Source: Anaerolineae bacterium (GTDB lineage Bacteria > Chloroflexota > Anaerolineae > 4572-78 > J111). Taken from it: a stretch of 15,202 nt of DNA. Of the stretch, positions 5,650-13,449 are shown piece after piece. Below the pieces are notes generated by a model. It was not told where the DNA came from. It saw only the letters and a program-made list of their open reading frames with translations, and did no database searches. The stretch covers positions 1 through 15,202 of the forward strand of contig JAGRCC010000427.1 of assembly GCA_020433785.1 (NCBI GenBank), read 5' to 3'. Both the position numbers and the translations under genes were made by a program. Every line of letters begins with the position of its first letter. Position 1 is the stretch's first letter.

Positions 5650-8148
5650 ATGGACACCCGAACAATAAGGCTCTCGCTTATCATTTGCCTATGGCTAGCC
5701 TTTTTCCTCCGGGTCTGGGGCCTCGATTTTGGGCTGCCTTATGATTTTCACCCCGATGAACACCAATATGTCGAGGCGGCAATCGATTGGCATACCACCG
5801 GCGCCCTAGAACTGAGTTTCATCAACCCCCCGCTTTACACCTATCTGTTGATGGGCGCGTATTGGCTTTGGTTGATCGTTTCCCCTTTTGAGCCAACAAC
5901 CGACTGGGCTTCGACCGCCTATTTTTTCGCGCGACTGTGGAGTGTGGCCTTCGGCGTACTGACGGTGGCGCTGGCTTACCCATTAGCTAAACGGCTCTAT
6001 AACCGCAGCGCCGGCTTATTGGCCTCAGCTTTGTTGGCCGTTCTCTTTCTCCCGGCCCGCGAAGCTCATTTTGCGGTAAACGATACCATAGCGGCCTTTT
6101 TCGTCTTATTGGCCATCTACTTTAGCGTCATTATTATCAATCGCCCGCAGCGCCGATTCTATCTACTGGCCGGGTTGGCCGTAGGCTTAGCGGCTTCGGC
6201 TAAACTTACGGGCGGGTTGGTTGTCTTGGCTTTGTTGGCTGGTCATCTTGCTGCCCAGTGGCGCAATCCCCATACAATGGATACGACTAAGTCCCCTGCT
6301 ATAGCGCACTTGGGGGGTGGTCTGCTGATGGCGCTGGCAACATTTTTGCTGGTCTTCGGGCATATCTTTGGCGATATCCCTCATTTTCTTAACACCATTG
6401 TCGAGCATCTTCAGTTTGGCAGCGAGGGTTACAAGGGCTTACGGATGTCCCCCACGGCGGGCTGGGGGTTCTATCTTCAAGTGCTCAGTTGGGGCATCGG
6501 TTGGTTGGCTCTGGTCGCGGCTGTCGTGGCGCTTGGTCTGGTTGTATGGCGGCAGCATTGGCCGGGCATGGTTGTAGCCGTCTTTCCATTGGTTTTGTTT
6601 CTCTATATGGGCGCTCAAAAAATTCTGTTTGCTCGATTTTTGCTGCCGGCCGTCCCCCCATTGATCGTCTTAGCGGCGGTGGGTCTTGTTTGGCTCGAAC
6701 AAAGCGTCCCTATGTTTCACCGGCATCGATACCTATTCTGGCCGGCTGTCGTCGGCCTCTTGATCGCCCAGCCGCTCAGCAATCTGCTCTGGTTCGATCA
6801 TTTGCTGACCCTGCCCGACACGCGTGAGCTAGCCACACAGTGGTTTAGCGATCAATTCCCTGAAGATACCGTCATTGTTAAAGAAAGTTACGCTCTCTTT
6901 CCACCCACGCACCTTCTTGGCGGTAGTTGGCCCTACAAAATCATTCAGATCGACGAGCGCGGCCCCACCCGCAACGAGACCGATCACTACGTTCGCCACA
7001 AAACCGAATTCATCGCGATTAGCAATTTCACCTTCGACCGGGTTCGCGCCGATCCGGCTGACGAGGCGACTCGACTGGCTCAGCTCGCGTATCTGGACGA
7101 GCAGGCCGAGCTCATTCAAACCTTCGATCCCTACCAAGAGGCCGGTCAGCCGGGCTGGTTTTATCTTGATGAAATATACGGTCCCGCCGGCGAGACCCTG
7201 CAACGGATACGTCCCGGTCCGCTGCTCAAAATTTACGCGCTGCCCTACGAAAATCAACCCCGCCAATACGAAGTTCCGCCCATCTCCGTGCCGGTAGAAG
7301 CCAATTTTGATGACAAACTCCTGCTGCTTGGCTACGACTTACCGGCCCGACGAGCGCAGCCGGGCGAAACTATCCCGCTCACGCTCTACTGGCAGGCGCT
7401 CTCTCGAATGAATCAGACCTACGTTATATTCACGCGAGTGCTCGATGCCCGGCAGCAGCGGTGGGGCGGCTATGATCGCTGGCCTCAAGAAACAGCGAAT
7501 ACGGTATTGTGGCACGAAGGCGAGGTCGTCATCGACACATTTGGCATCCCCGTAGACGCCGACGCGCCCAGCGGCGTCTATACGATCGATATCGGCCTGT
7601 ATGATGATGCCGACCCGATGGGTTCGCCCCTGCCGATTTTGCACGATGGCCAGGTCACCGGCCAGAACAGCGTCCGGCTTGGTCCGGTGAAAATCGGTGG
7701 CCCGCCGCCTGAGGTATTGGCTTCGGCTGAGGCGGTCGCTCCCGATGTGGCCCTGACCGTGCCATTGGGAACCCCACCGGCCATTCTGCTGCGCGGTTAC
7801 AGTCTCGAGCCGCTTGATGGAGCGCTGAAAATAAAACTCACCTGGGAGAGTCTAAGCCAGACGCCCATCGACTGGTCGGTGTTCGTTCATCTGCGCGATG
7901 CGTCAGGCCAGACAGTCGCACAGAAAGACGGCCCAGCCGGAGGCTCGGTCAATTATCCATCGTCGTTGTGGGATACCGGCGACGTAATTATCGACGAAAT
8001 CCTCATACCCTTACCGGCGGATCTGGCCGCGGGCCAATATCACCTGGTCATCGGCCTCTACAACCTGAGCGACGGCGCCCGCCTGGCGGTACCGGACTCG
8101 CCACAAAACGAGATCATGTTGACCACCTGGGAGTCACCCGGATCATGA
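5650..8148 (+). CDS. PMT/GT39-type membrane glycosyltransferase with two C-terminal beta-sandwich modules (A-B)
   Basis: ATG 5650 is preceded by a weak GAGAAG site at 5638-5643. The 832-aa protein has a classical PMT_2/GT39 head: one helix, then the acidic loop HPDEHQY (34-40, D36/E37), INPPLYTYL at 58-66, the second motif REAHFAVNDT (137-146) and FARFLLPAVPP (327-337). Residues 391-417 begin the exported part, resembling the region GT39 proteins carry after the last helix. Module A spans about 548-681 and module B about 700-820, joined by GPVKIGGPPPE. The head differs from those of the genes at 2955 and 8145, but modules A and B are closely related to theirs, which points to domain exchange. 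Likely role: sugar transfer from a polyprenyl-phosphate donor outside the membrane, target unknown. Its stop overlaps the next start in ATGA. Confidence 0.9.
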   Translation: MDTRTIRLSLIICLWLAFFLRVWGLDFGLPYDFHPDEHQYVEAAIDWHTTGALELSFINPPLYTYLLMGAYWLWLIVSPFEPTTDWASTAYFFARLWSVAFGVLTVALAYPLAKRLYNRSAGLLASALLAVLFLPAREAHFAVNDTIAAFFVLLAIYFSVIIINRPQRRFYLLAGLAVGLAASAKLTGGLVVLALLAGHLAAQWRNPHTMDTTKSPAIAHLGGGLLMALATFLLVFGHIFGDIPHFLNTIVEHLQFGSEGYKGLRMSPTAGWGFYLQVLSWGIGWLALVAAVVALGLVVWRQHWPGMVVAVFPLVLFLYMGAQKILFARFLLPAVPPLIVLAAVGLVWLEQSVPMFHRHRYLFWPAVVGLLIAQPLSNLLWFDHLLTLPDTRELATQWFSDQFPEDTVIVKESYALFPPTHLLGGSWPYKIIQIDERGPTRNETDHYVRHKTEFIAISNFTFDRVRADPADEATRLAQLAYLDEQAELIQTFDPYQEAGQPGWFYLDEIYGPAGETLQRIRPGPLLKIYALPYENQPRQYEVPPISVPVEANFDDKLLLLGYDLPARRAQPGETIPLTLYWQALSRMNQTYVIFTRVLDARQQRWGGYDRWPQETANTVLWHEGEVVIDTFGIPVDADAPSGVYTIDIGLYDDADPMGSPLPILHDGQVTGQNSVRLGPVKIGGPPPEVLASAEAVAPDVALTVPLGTPPAILLRGYSLEPLDGALKIKLTWESLSQTPIDWSVFVHLRDASGQTVAQKDGPAGGSVNYPSSLWDTGDVIIDEILIPLPADLAAGQYHLVIGLYNLSDGARLAVPDSPQNEIMLTTWESPGS
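8145..8148 (+). other. ATGA start/stop overlap
   Basis: ATG 8145-8147 overlaps TGA 8146-8148. GGGAG at 8129-8133 lies 11 bases upstream. This arrangement usually means translational coupling, and it fixes the downstream start. The longer frame reaching back to 7968 would sit inside the preceding gene and encode an Arg/Pro/Gly-rich shadow peptide. Confidence 0.75.
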
Positions 8149-11100
8149 CCCGTCGGCAAGCTTACGAACGTCTGGGTTTGATTGTGGCGATTTGCATCGT
8201 GTTGGCTGGGCTGCACTCGTTCGCGCTGCCGCTGCACAAAGCGGCGGACGAAATCGCCCACTTTCGTTACAGCCGCTTCATCGCGCAGCATGGTCGCCTG
8301 CCGCTCACCCCGGCGGAGCGTGAAGCCGCCGATTATAAATCGAACCAGCCCCCCCTCTATCACGCGCTGGTGGCGGCGCTAACTGGCTGGAGCGACAGCC
8401 CCGGCCCGCCCCATCTCAAGTTTGTGTGGGAGTCGGCCCGCGCTGATTTGGCCCAAGAACTGCTGGATACCAAACGACTGGCCAACACCCTCGACGAGCG
8501 CCCCCCCTATCGCGGCGCGGTGCTGATGTGGCATCTGGGTCGAGGCGTATCGATCCTGTGCGGGCTAGCTGTCATTATGGTGACATTCTTGACCGCGCTC
8601 GAACTGTTTTCCGGCCGCTATCGCCCGGCGGTGATTAGCTCGGCTATCATTGCCTTTATCCCGGCTTTTGTTTTCTACAGCGCGGCCCTCTCCTACGAGC
8701 CGCTGTTCGCGCTAACTATTGGACTTTACTTTTTGATGCTCGTTAAAATTGCGAAAGGCGATACCCGTCTTCGAAATTTTCTGGTGCTGGGCGGGTTGAT
8801 GGGGCTATCGGTGATGGTTAAGTACGCCGGGGTCATCTTGCCGGTTGAGGCGGCGGCGGTGTTGGCCTATCTGGGCTGGAGCGAACGCTGGGGAGTGTGG
8901 CTTTGGCTACGCCGATTAGCGATGGTCGGTGTGGCGGCGGTGGCGGCCTCGGCCTGGTGGTTTCTGTTTTTGATGATCAACTTTAACGAGGTCGAGCAGT
9001 TGGGACCGATTGTCGGCCTGCTCAAACCGATCATCGCTGGCGGCGGCGATACCACCCAAAATTACATTGCTTACCAGTTGACGGAAGGCGAGATCGGCGC
9101 GGTTCAAACCTTTCAGATGACATCGGAGCCGCTGTGGGCCTGGGCGCTGCAAATTTTTCAAACCTTCTGGGTGGAAGAGATTGGCAGCTACCCGCTCGGT
9201 TGGGCTGGGCCGGTATTGATGGCCGTGACTTGTGTGATCGCTGTGTTAGGTGTCGCGCGTATTTGGCAGCGCCAACCGAAAGAACGATTAATTGTGGCTT
9301 TATTGGTTTTTCATTTGGCGGTTTTCTGGGTGCTGCCGCTGGTCCGCTTTCTCATTCAGGGGCTTCTTAGTCAAACCGCACAGGGTCGGCACGTGCTGTT
9401 TCCAACGGCGACGATGCTGCCCCTGCTGCTGGTTTATGGTTGGCAAGGTTGGCTATCGAAAAAAAGGCAGGCGCAGATGGCCATGGCGGTGGTCTGTGGC
9501 CTGGCCTGTTGGAGTGTGGCTCAACTGTTTTGGATTAACACTTATTACGCCAACCTTTATCTCCCGATTCGCACCACGGCAGACGTTGAACAGCAAATGG
9601 CGCATCCGATCCGACGAGGCTTTGATGGTCGGCTGTGGCTCATCGGCTACCGGACGGAAATCGATCCGGACAAAAGTCTGCTGGATTTGACGTTGTACTG
9701 GCAAAACTCGTCCTACGTCGATGAAGATTTCGAGCGGGTTATTCGACTGGTTCAAGATGATAGGGTCTATTTGGAATGGTCAACCTATCCTACCAACGGG
9801 CGTTATCCGACGCGCATCTGGGAAGAGGGCGAAACCATCATCGATGAAGTGACGCTACCGCTGATCGATGTACCGCCGGGTGATTATCAGATCCAACTTC
9901 AACTACGCGGCTTTGATGGTCCCCTGCCGGTTGATGGCGGCGAAATGGTCACTCTGGATAAGATTACCGTACCCGCTACCGGCTCAATCGAGCCGGATAT
10001 GACGATGGCGCTGTTCATTGACCAACGCGAAGTTGTCAGCGGGGTCTCCTTGTGGCAGCCGGAGCCTTATCGACAACTATATTTGCCTGAATATATTCCC
10101 CGTATGGCTATTCCCATCGTGTGGCAGGGCGAACTGGAGGCCAATGAAAAAATACAGTGGCTTCTGGTCAGCGAAGACAATATAGCCTATCCTGCTTATA
10201 CCGCCTCGCCCCATTTCTCTTCCTTTATGGTTGGACCAGCTTGGTTGTCGGGCGATTATCGTCTTCGGGCCGAGGTGTGGCGAGATGACGCGGTGCTGGC
10301 CTCTCAGGAAACGCCGCCGATTTTGACCCTCTTTAACGAGCGACCTCGGCCGGCAACGCCGCCTACCCCCACCTATCCGCTGCACGCCAACTTTGGTAAT
10401 CAGATAGAGTTGTGGGGTTACGACCTACCGGCTCGCTCTTTGTCGTCGGGCCAGGGGATACCCATGACATTTTATTGGCAGGGGCTGCATTCTACAGCTA
10501 AAGATTTTACGGTATTTACCAAATTATTCGACGAGCAGCAGCAGTTGTGGGCCAGTGTCGAGCGCTTGCCCGCCGATGGCTACCACACTTTTTACTGGGC
10601 CGAGGGCGAAGTGGTCACCGACAGCTTTGAACTGCCGATTGCTGCGACCGTCCCCGCCGGCGTTTACCATCTTAATGTGGGTCTATATGAACAAATTGAC
10701 CAGGCGGCGGTGTCGCTGCCGCTGGTGGTCGATGGCCGGCCGAGCGAGGTGACCAGCGTCACCTTTGGCCCGCTCAAAATTGGTGGACCGCCGTCGGGTC
10801 TTGTGGTCGATCATATTTCCCCCGACTATCCTGTCGATGTAAAATTTGGCGATGTGCTGCGCTTAAAAGGGTATGATAAACCGATTTATGACGACCAAAC
10901 CTTGCGCCTTAAACTGTACTGGCAAAGCGTCGCTCAGACCGATACCGATTACACGGTGTTTGTTCATATTCGAGACCGGTCCGGTACGGTGATCGCGCAG
11001 ATGGATCGCCCGCCGACCAATAACCAATATCCAACTTCGCTGTGGAGTCCGGGCGAAATCATCCCCGATGAAATTTTTGTCCCGCTGCCGGATGCCCAAA

Positions 11101-11216
11101 ATTTAGATGATTACGATATTTCGGTTGGGCTGTACGATTTTACCACGGGCGCGCGGCTCTCGATAGCGGATACCGATGAAGATAACCTCGTATTGTTACA
11201 CCCGATGACTGAGTAA
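8145..11216 (+). CDS. GT-C-fold (DUF2142/PMT-like) membrane glycosyltransferase with four C-terminal beta-sandwich domains
   Basis: This 1023-aa protein is the fullest example of the architecture in the window. A first helix leads to the acidic loop AADEIAHF (D35, E36), followed by SNQPPLYH at 66-73, several helices, and QTAQGRHVLF at 411-420. Exported domains follow: a first sandwich (about 488-595), a second (620-730), module A (746-878) and module B (895-1005), with GPLKIGGPPSG between A and B. Where the paralogue at 2955 has NDD, this protein reads SYE (183-185), a change in a usually acidic position. Its head aligns with the visible part of the first gene in the window, and both share the same domain order. 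The next gene begins 1 base after its TAA, so the two are almost certainly co-transcribed. Likely role: lipid-linked sugar transfer outside the membrane; specificity unknown. Confidence 0.9.
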   Translation: MTRRQAYERLGLIVAICIVLAGLHSFALPLHKAADEIAHFRYSRFIAQHGRLPLTPAEREAADYKSNQPPLYHALVAALTGWSDSPGPPHLKFVWESARADLAQELLDTKRLANTLDERPPYRGAVLMWHLGRGVSILCGLAVIMVTFLTALELFSGRYRPAVISSAIIAFIPAFVFYSAALSYEPLFALTIGLYFLMLVKIAKGDTRLRNFLVLGGLMGLSVMVKYAGVILPVEAAAVLAYLGWSERWGVWLWLRRLAMVGVAAVAASAWWFLFLMINFNEVEQLGPIVGLLKPIIAGGGDTTQNYIAYQLTEGEIGAVQTFQMTSEPLWAWALQIFQTFWVEEIGSYPLGWAGPVLMAVTCVIAVLGVARIWQRQPKERLIVALLVFHLAVFWVLPLVRFLIQGLLSQTAQGRHVLFPTATMLPLLLVYGWQGWLSKKRQAQMAMAVVCGLACWSVAQLFWINTYYANLYLPIRTTADVEQQMAHPIRRGFDGRLWLIGYRTEIDPDKSLLDLTLYWQNSSYVDEDFERVIRLVQDDRVYLEWSTYPTNGRYPTRIWEEGETIIDEVTLPLIDVPPGDYQIQLQLRGFDGPLPVDGGEMVTLDKITVPATGSIEPDMTMALFIDQREVVSGVSLWQPEPYRQLYLPEYIPRMAIPIVWQGELEANEKIQWLLVSEDNIAYPAYTASPHFSSFMVGPAWLSGDYRLRAEVWRDDAVLASQETPPILTLFNERPRPATPPTPTYPLHANFGNQIELWGYDLPARSLSSGQGIPMTFYWQGLHSTAKDFTVFTKLFDEQQQLWASVERLPADGYHTFYWAEGEVVTDSFELPIAATVPAGVYHLNVGLYEQIDQAAVSLPLVVDGRPSEVTSVTFGPLKIGGPPSGLVVDHISPDYPVDVKFGDVLRLKGYDKPIYDDQTLRLKLYWQSVAQTDTDYTVFVHIRDRSGTVIAQMDRPPTNNQYPTSLWSPGEIIPDEIFVPLPDAQNLDDYDISVGLYDFTTGARLSIADTDEDNLVLLHPMTE

Positions 11217-11217
11217 T

Positions 11218-13431
11218 ATGGCCATGCTCAAACGACTGGTAACCCACAAAATCACCATTACCGCCCTGGTTGTTTTCCTATTAGCGCTCCTTCCCCGCGT
11301 TTTGGGGTTAAGCCAATTCTTGACCACCGACGAACGCCTATGGTGGGGCCGCTCTCGCGATTTTTTTGGGGGCATCATCAGCCCTGAATTTACCTGCCCC
11401 GAGGTGGTTGAAAATGAACCCAGGATGGTGCTGGAGGCGGGTACCGGGCTGGCCTGTACCCTGCGGACGGGGCATCCCGGCGTAATCACCATGTGGAGCG
11501 GCAGCCTGGGCATTTGGCTGTATTATCTAAGCAGCGAGGTCGATCAATCCTTGCTTGAATTTGTTACCACCTTACCCGTTGACCCGATTGATCCGTCCAG
11601 TATCTTCTGGCTGCGACTGCCCACGGCGGTCAGCTATGCGGCGTTTGCTGCGCTCGTGTTTTTAATTCTGAATAAAATGGTGGCACAAGCTCGCCACGGC
11701 TACTGGGTGGCGCTGTTGGCGGCCCTGTTTCTGGCGCTGTCACCATTTAATATTGCCTTATCGCGTGTGCTGCACACCGATGCCCTGGAAACAGTTTTGG
11801 TCACGCTGACTGTGCTTGTCGCCTTTTATTACTGGACTCATTCTCCGGCGGCGCGTACCTGGCTGTTGGTTTCCGGAGCGTTAGCCGGCGCCAGTTTTCT
11901 GTCCAAAACACCGGCCCTTTTTACCATGCCGTTTATGGCCTTACTGGGCCTTTGGGCTATTGGCCAGCGATGGTCGGCCGGCCAAACTCGTTCTCAGAGC
12001 GTGGCGTTAGTGCGGCGCGTTTTTATCGATGGGCTTCTGTGGTTCGCTGCTGCCCTAACCGTAACCAGCTTATTGTGGCCGGCGTTGTGGATAATCCCGA
12101 ACACCGTCATCGATATTGTGGTTACAATGAATTTTGGTTACGCTAACCAGGGCCATGTTAAGGGCAATTTCTTCCTGGGGAGCATTTCGGACGATCCGGG
12201 TGTCTGGTTTTATCCGGTCAATTGGCTGCTGCATGTCACGCCGCTGGTGTTGGTCGGGGTGCTGCTGGGGTTGCTGTTCTGGGTAATCGGTTCGTCGTCA
12301 ATGGGAGTCCCTCGGGAGCAGAACAGCCGCTTGTCCGGCCTGTGGCGTCGTTTGGGATATCGGCCGGGGGCAACGTCGATCGATACCTTATTTTTCTTGT
12401 CGCTGCTATTCGCTATTTTGTTTACGCTGTTTTTAATGACCAGCAGTAAAAAACAAGATCGTTATTTGCTGCCGGTCTATCCGTTTCTGCATATTGTGGC
12501 GGCTATAGGCTGGGTTTGGCTGGGCGACCAACTGGTCCGGCTGCCAAAGCTACGCGGCTGGTCAATCGAGCACTACTATTTGCGGCCGTTGGTCGTGGTG
12601 ACAATTGTTTTGTACGGCCTGATGCTGGCCCCCACCTATCCTTATTATTTTACCTACTTTAACCCCCTGTTAGGCGGCCTCAACACCGCCGCCCAAATAA
12701 CCACCGTCGGCTGGGGCGAAGGACTGGAGCAGGCGGCTAACTATTTAAACCAGAAACCGCAGGCCGACAAATTGACGGCGGTCTCTTGGTATGGTTCAGC
12801 CTTTACACCCTATTTCGTTGGCACCAGCGCCGATTATTTCGAGCGGAAAGGTCCCGTCATCAGCGCCGATTATGCCCTGGTGTACATTAACCAAAAACAG
12901 CGCCGATTACCGGACGACGGTTTTTTTCAATTTCTAGCACAGCAGCCGTTGGAACGCGAATTCAAACTCAATGGTGTGCCTTATATATGGCTGTACCGCA
13001 TGCCGGGTGTGGCTTATTCGTTTGAGAATCAGCGATACGACGGAGTGGCCACCCTGCTGGGTTGGGAATATCTCTCTCCGATGGCGAGCGTCCCCCCGGT
13101 GGTGCGGCCCGGCGATAAATTAGATATTGGCTTGTGGTGGGAATATGAGGGCAAGTCACCGGATGAGGCGTTTTTCATCTGGCTGATTGGACCGGACTAT
13201 GGCGTCTGGAGCCGAACGGTCACCGCCCCAACCCCGGACGCTGGCAATCCTGATGGCTGGGAACACGGCCAAATCATCGCTGAGCGGGGCACGCTGGCGA
13301 TTCCGGTTGATGCCCCACCCGGCGACTACCGGCTGTTGATGGGGTTTTACCCCGAAACGCCAGCTAACCCTGATACGCTGTTGTTTTTTGAACCGGAAGA
13401 TACGCCGATGGGCGTGCAGGTCGTCGAATAG
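11218..13431 (+). CDS. GT39-type membrane glycosyltransferase with one C-terminal beta-sandwich domain
   Basis: ATG 11218 follows the previous stop by one base; a second in-frame ATG at 11224 is also possible. The 737-aa protein has one N-terminal helix and then the acidic motif TTDERLWW (36-43, D38/E39). The first outside loop contains TGHPGVITMW (84-93). Then come ALSRVLHTDAL (180-190), several helices, the GT39 hallmark KQDRYLLPVYP (412-422), and TYPYYFTYFNPLLGG (473-487) followed by GWGEGLEQAANYL (498-510), a conserved stretch in this subgroup. A single divergent sandwich covers about 605-725. The only two cysteines, C60 and C80, both fall in the first outside loop. It is shorter than its neighbours because it lacks the A-B pair. 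Donor is probably polyprenyl-phosphate-linked; acceptor unknown. Confidence 0.9.
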   Translation: MAMLKRLVTHKITITALVVFLLALLPRVLGLSQFLTTDERLWWGRSRDFFGGIISPEFTCPEVVENEPRMVLEAGTGLACTLRTGHPGVITMWSGSLGIWLYYLSSEVDQSLLEFVTTLPVDPIDPSSIFWLRLPTAVSYAAFAALVFLILNKMVAQARHGYWVALLAALFLALSPFNIALSRVLHTDALETVLVTLTVLVAFYYWTHSPAARTWLLVSGALAGASFLSKTPALFTMPFMALLGLWAIGQRWSAGQTRSQSVALVRRVFIDGLLWFAAALTVTSLLWPALWIIPNTVIDIVVTMNFGYANQGHVKGNFFLGSISDDPGVWFYPVNWLLHVTPLVLVGVLLGLLFWVIGSSSMGVPREQNSRLSGLWRRLGYRPGATSIDTLFFLSLLFAILFTLFLMTSSKKQDRYLLPVYPFLHIVAAIGWVWLGDQLVRLPKLRGWSIEHYYLRPLVVVTIVLYGLMLAPTYPYYFTYFNPLLGGLNTAAQITTVGWGEGLEQAANYLNQKPQADKLTAVSWYGSAFTPYFVGTSADYFERKGPVISADYALVYINQKQRRLPDDGFFQFLAQQPLEREFKLNGVPYIWLYRMPGVAYSFENQRYDGVATLLGWEYLSPMASVPPVVRPGDKLDIGLWWEYEGKSPDEAFFIWLIGPDYGVWSRTVTAPTPDAGNPDGWEHGQIIAERGTLAIPVDAPPGDYRLLMGFYPETPANPDTLLFFEPEDTPMGVQVVE

Positions 13432-13449
13432 GTGGCTCAGAATCTACCG

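Noticed and set aside
6829..7266. 145-codon minus-strand open frame, the longest on that strand
   Set aside because: It is fully inside a well-supported plus-strand gene and has no family resemblance or start context; other minus-strand frames are shorter shadows of the same kind.
7968..8144. Upstream extension of the 1023-aa gene
   Set aside because: It lies inside the preceding gene in another frame and encodes a low-complexity Arg/Pro/Gly-rich shadow; the ATGA overlap at 8145 with a GGGAG upstream is the better start.
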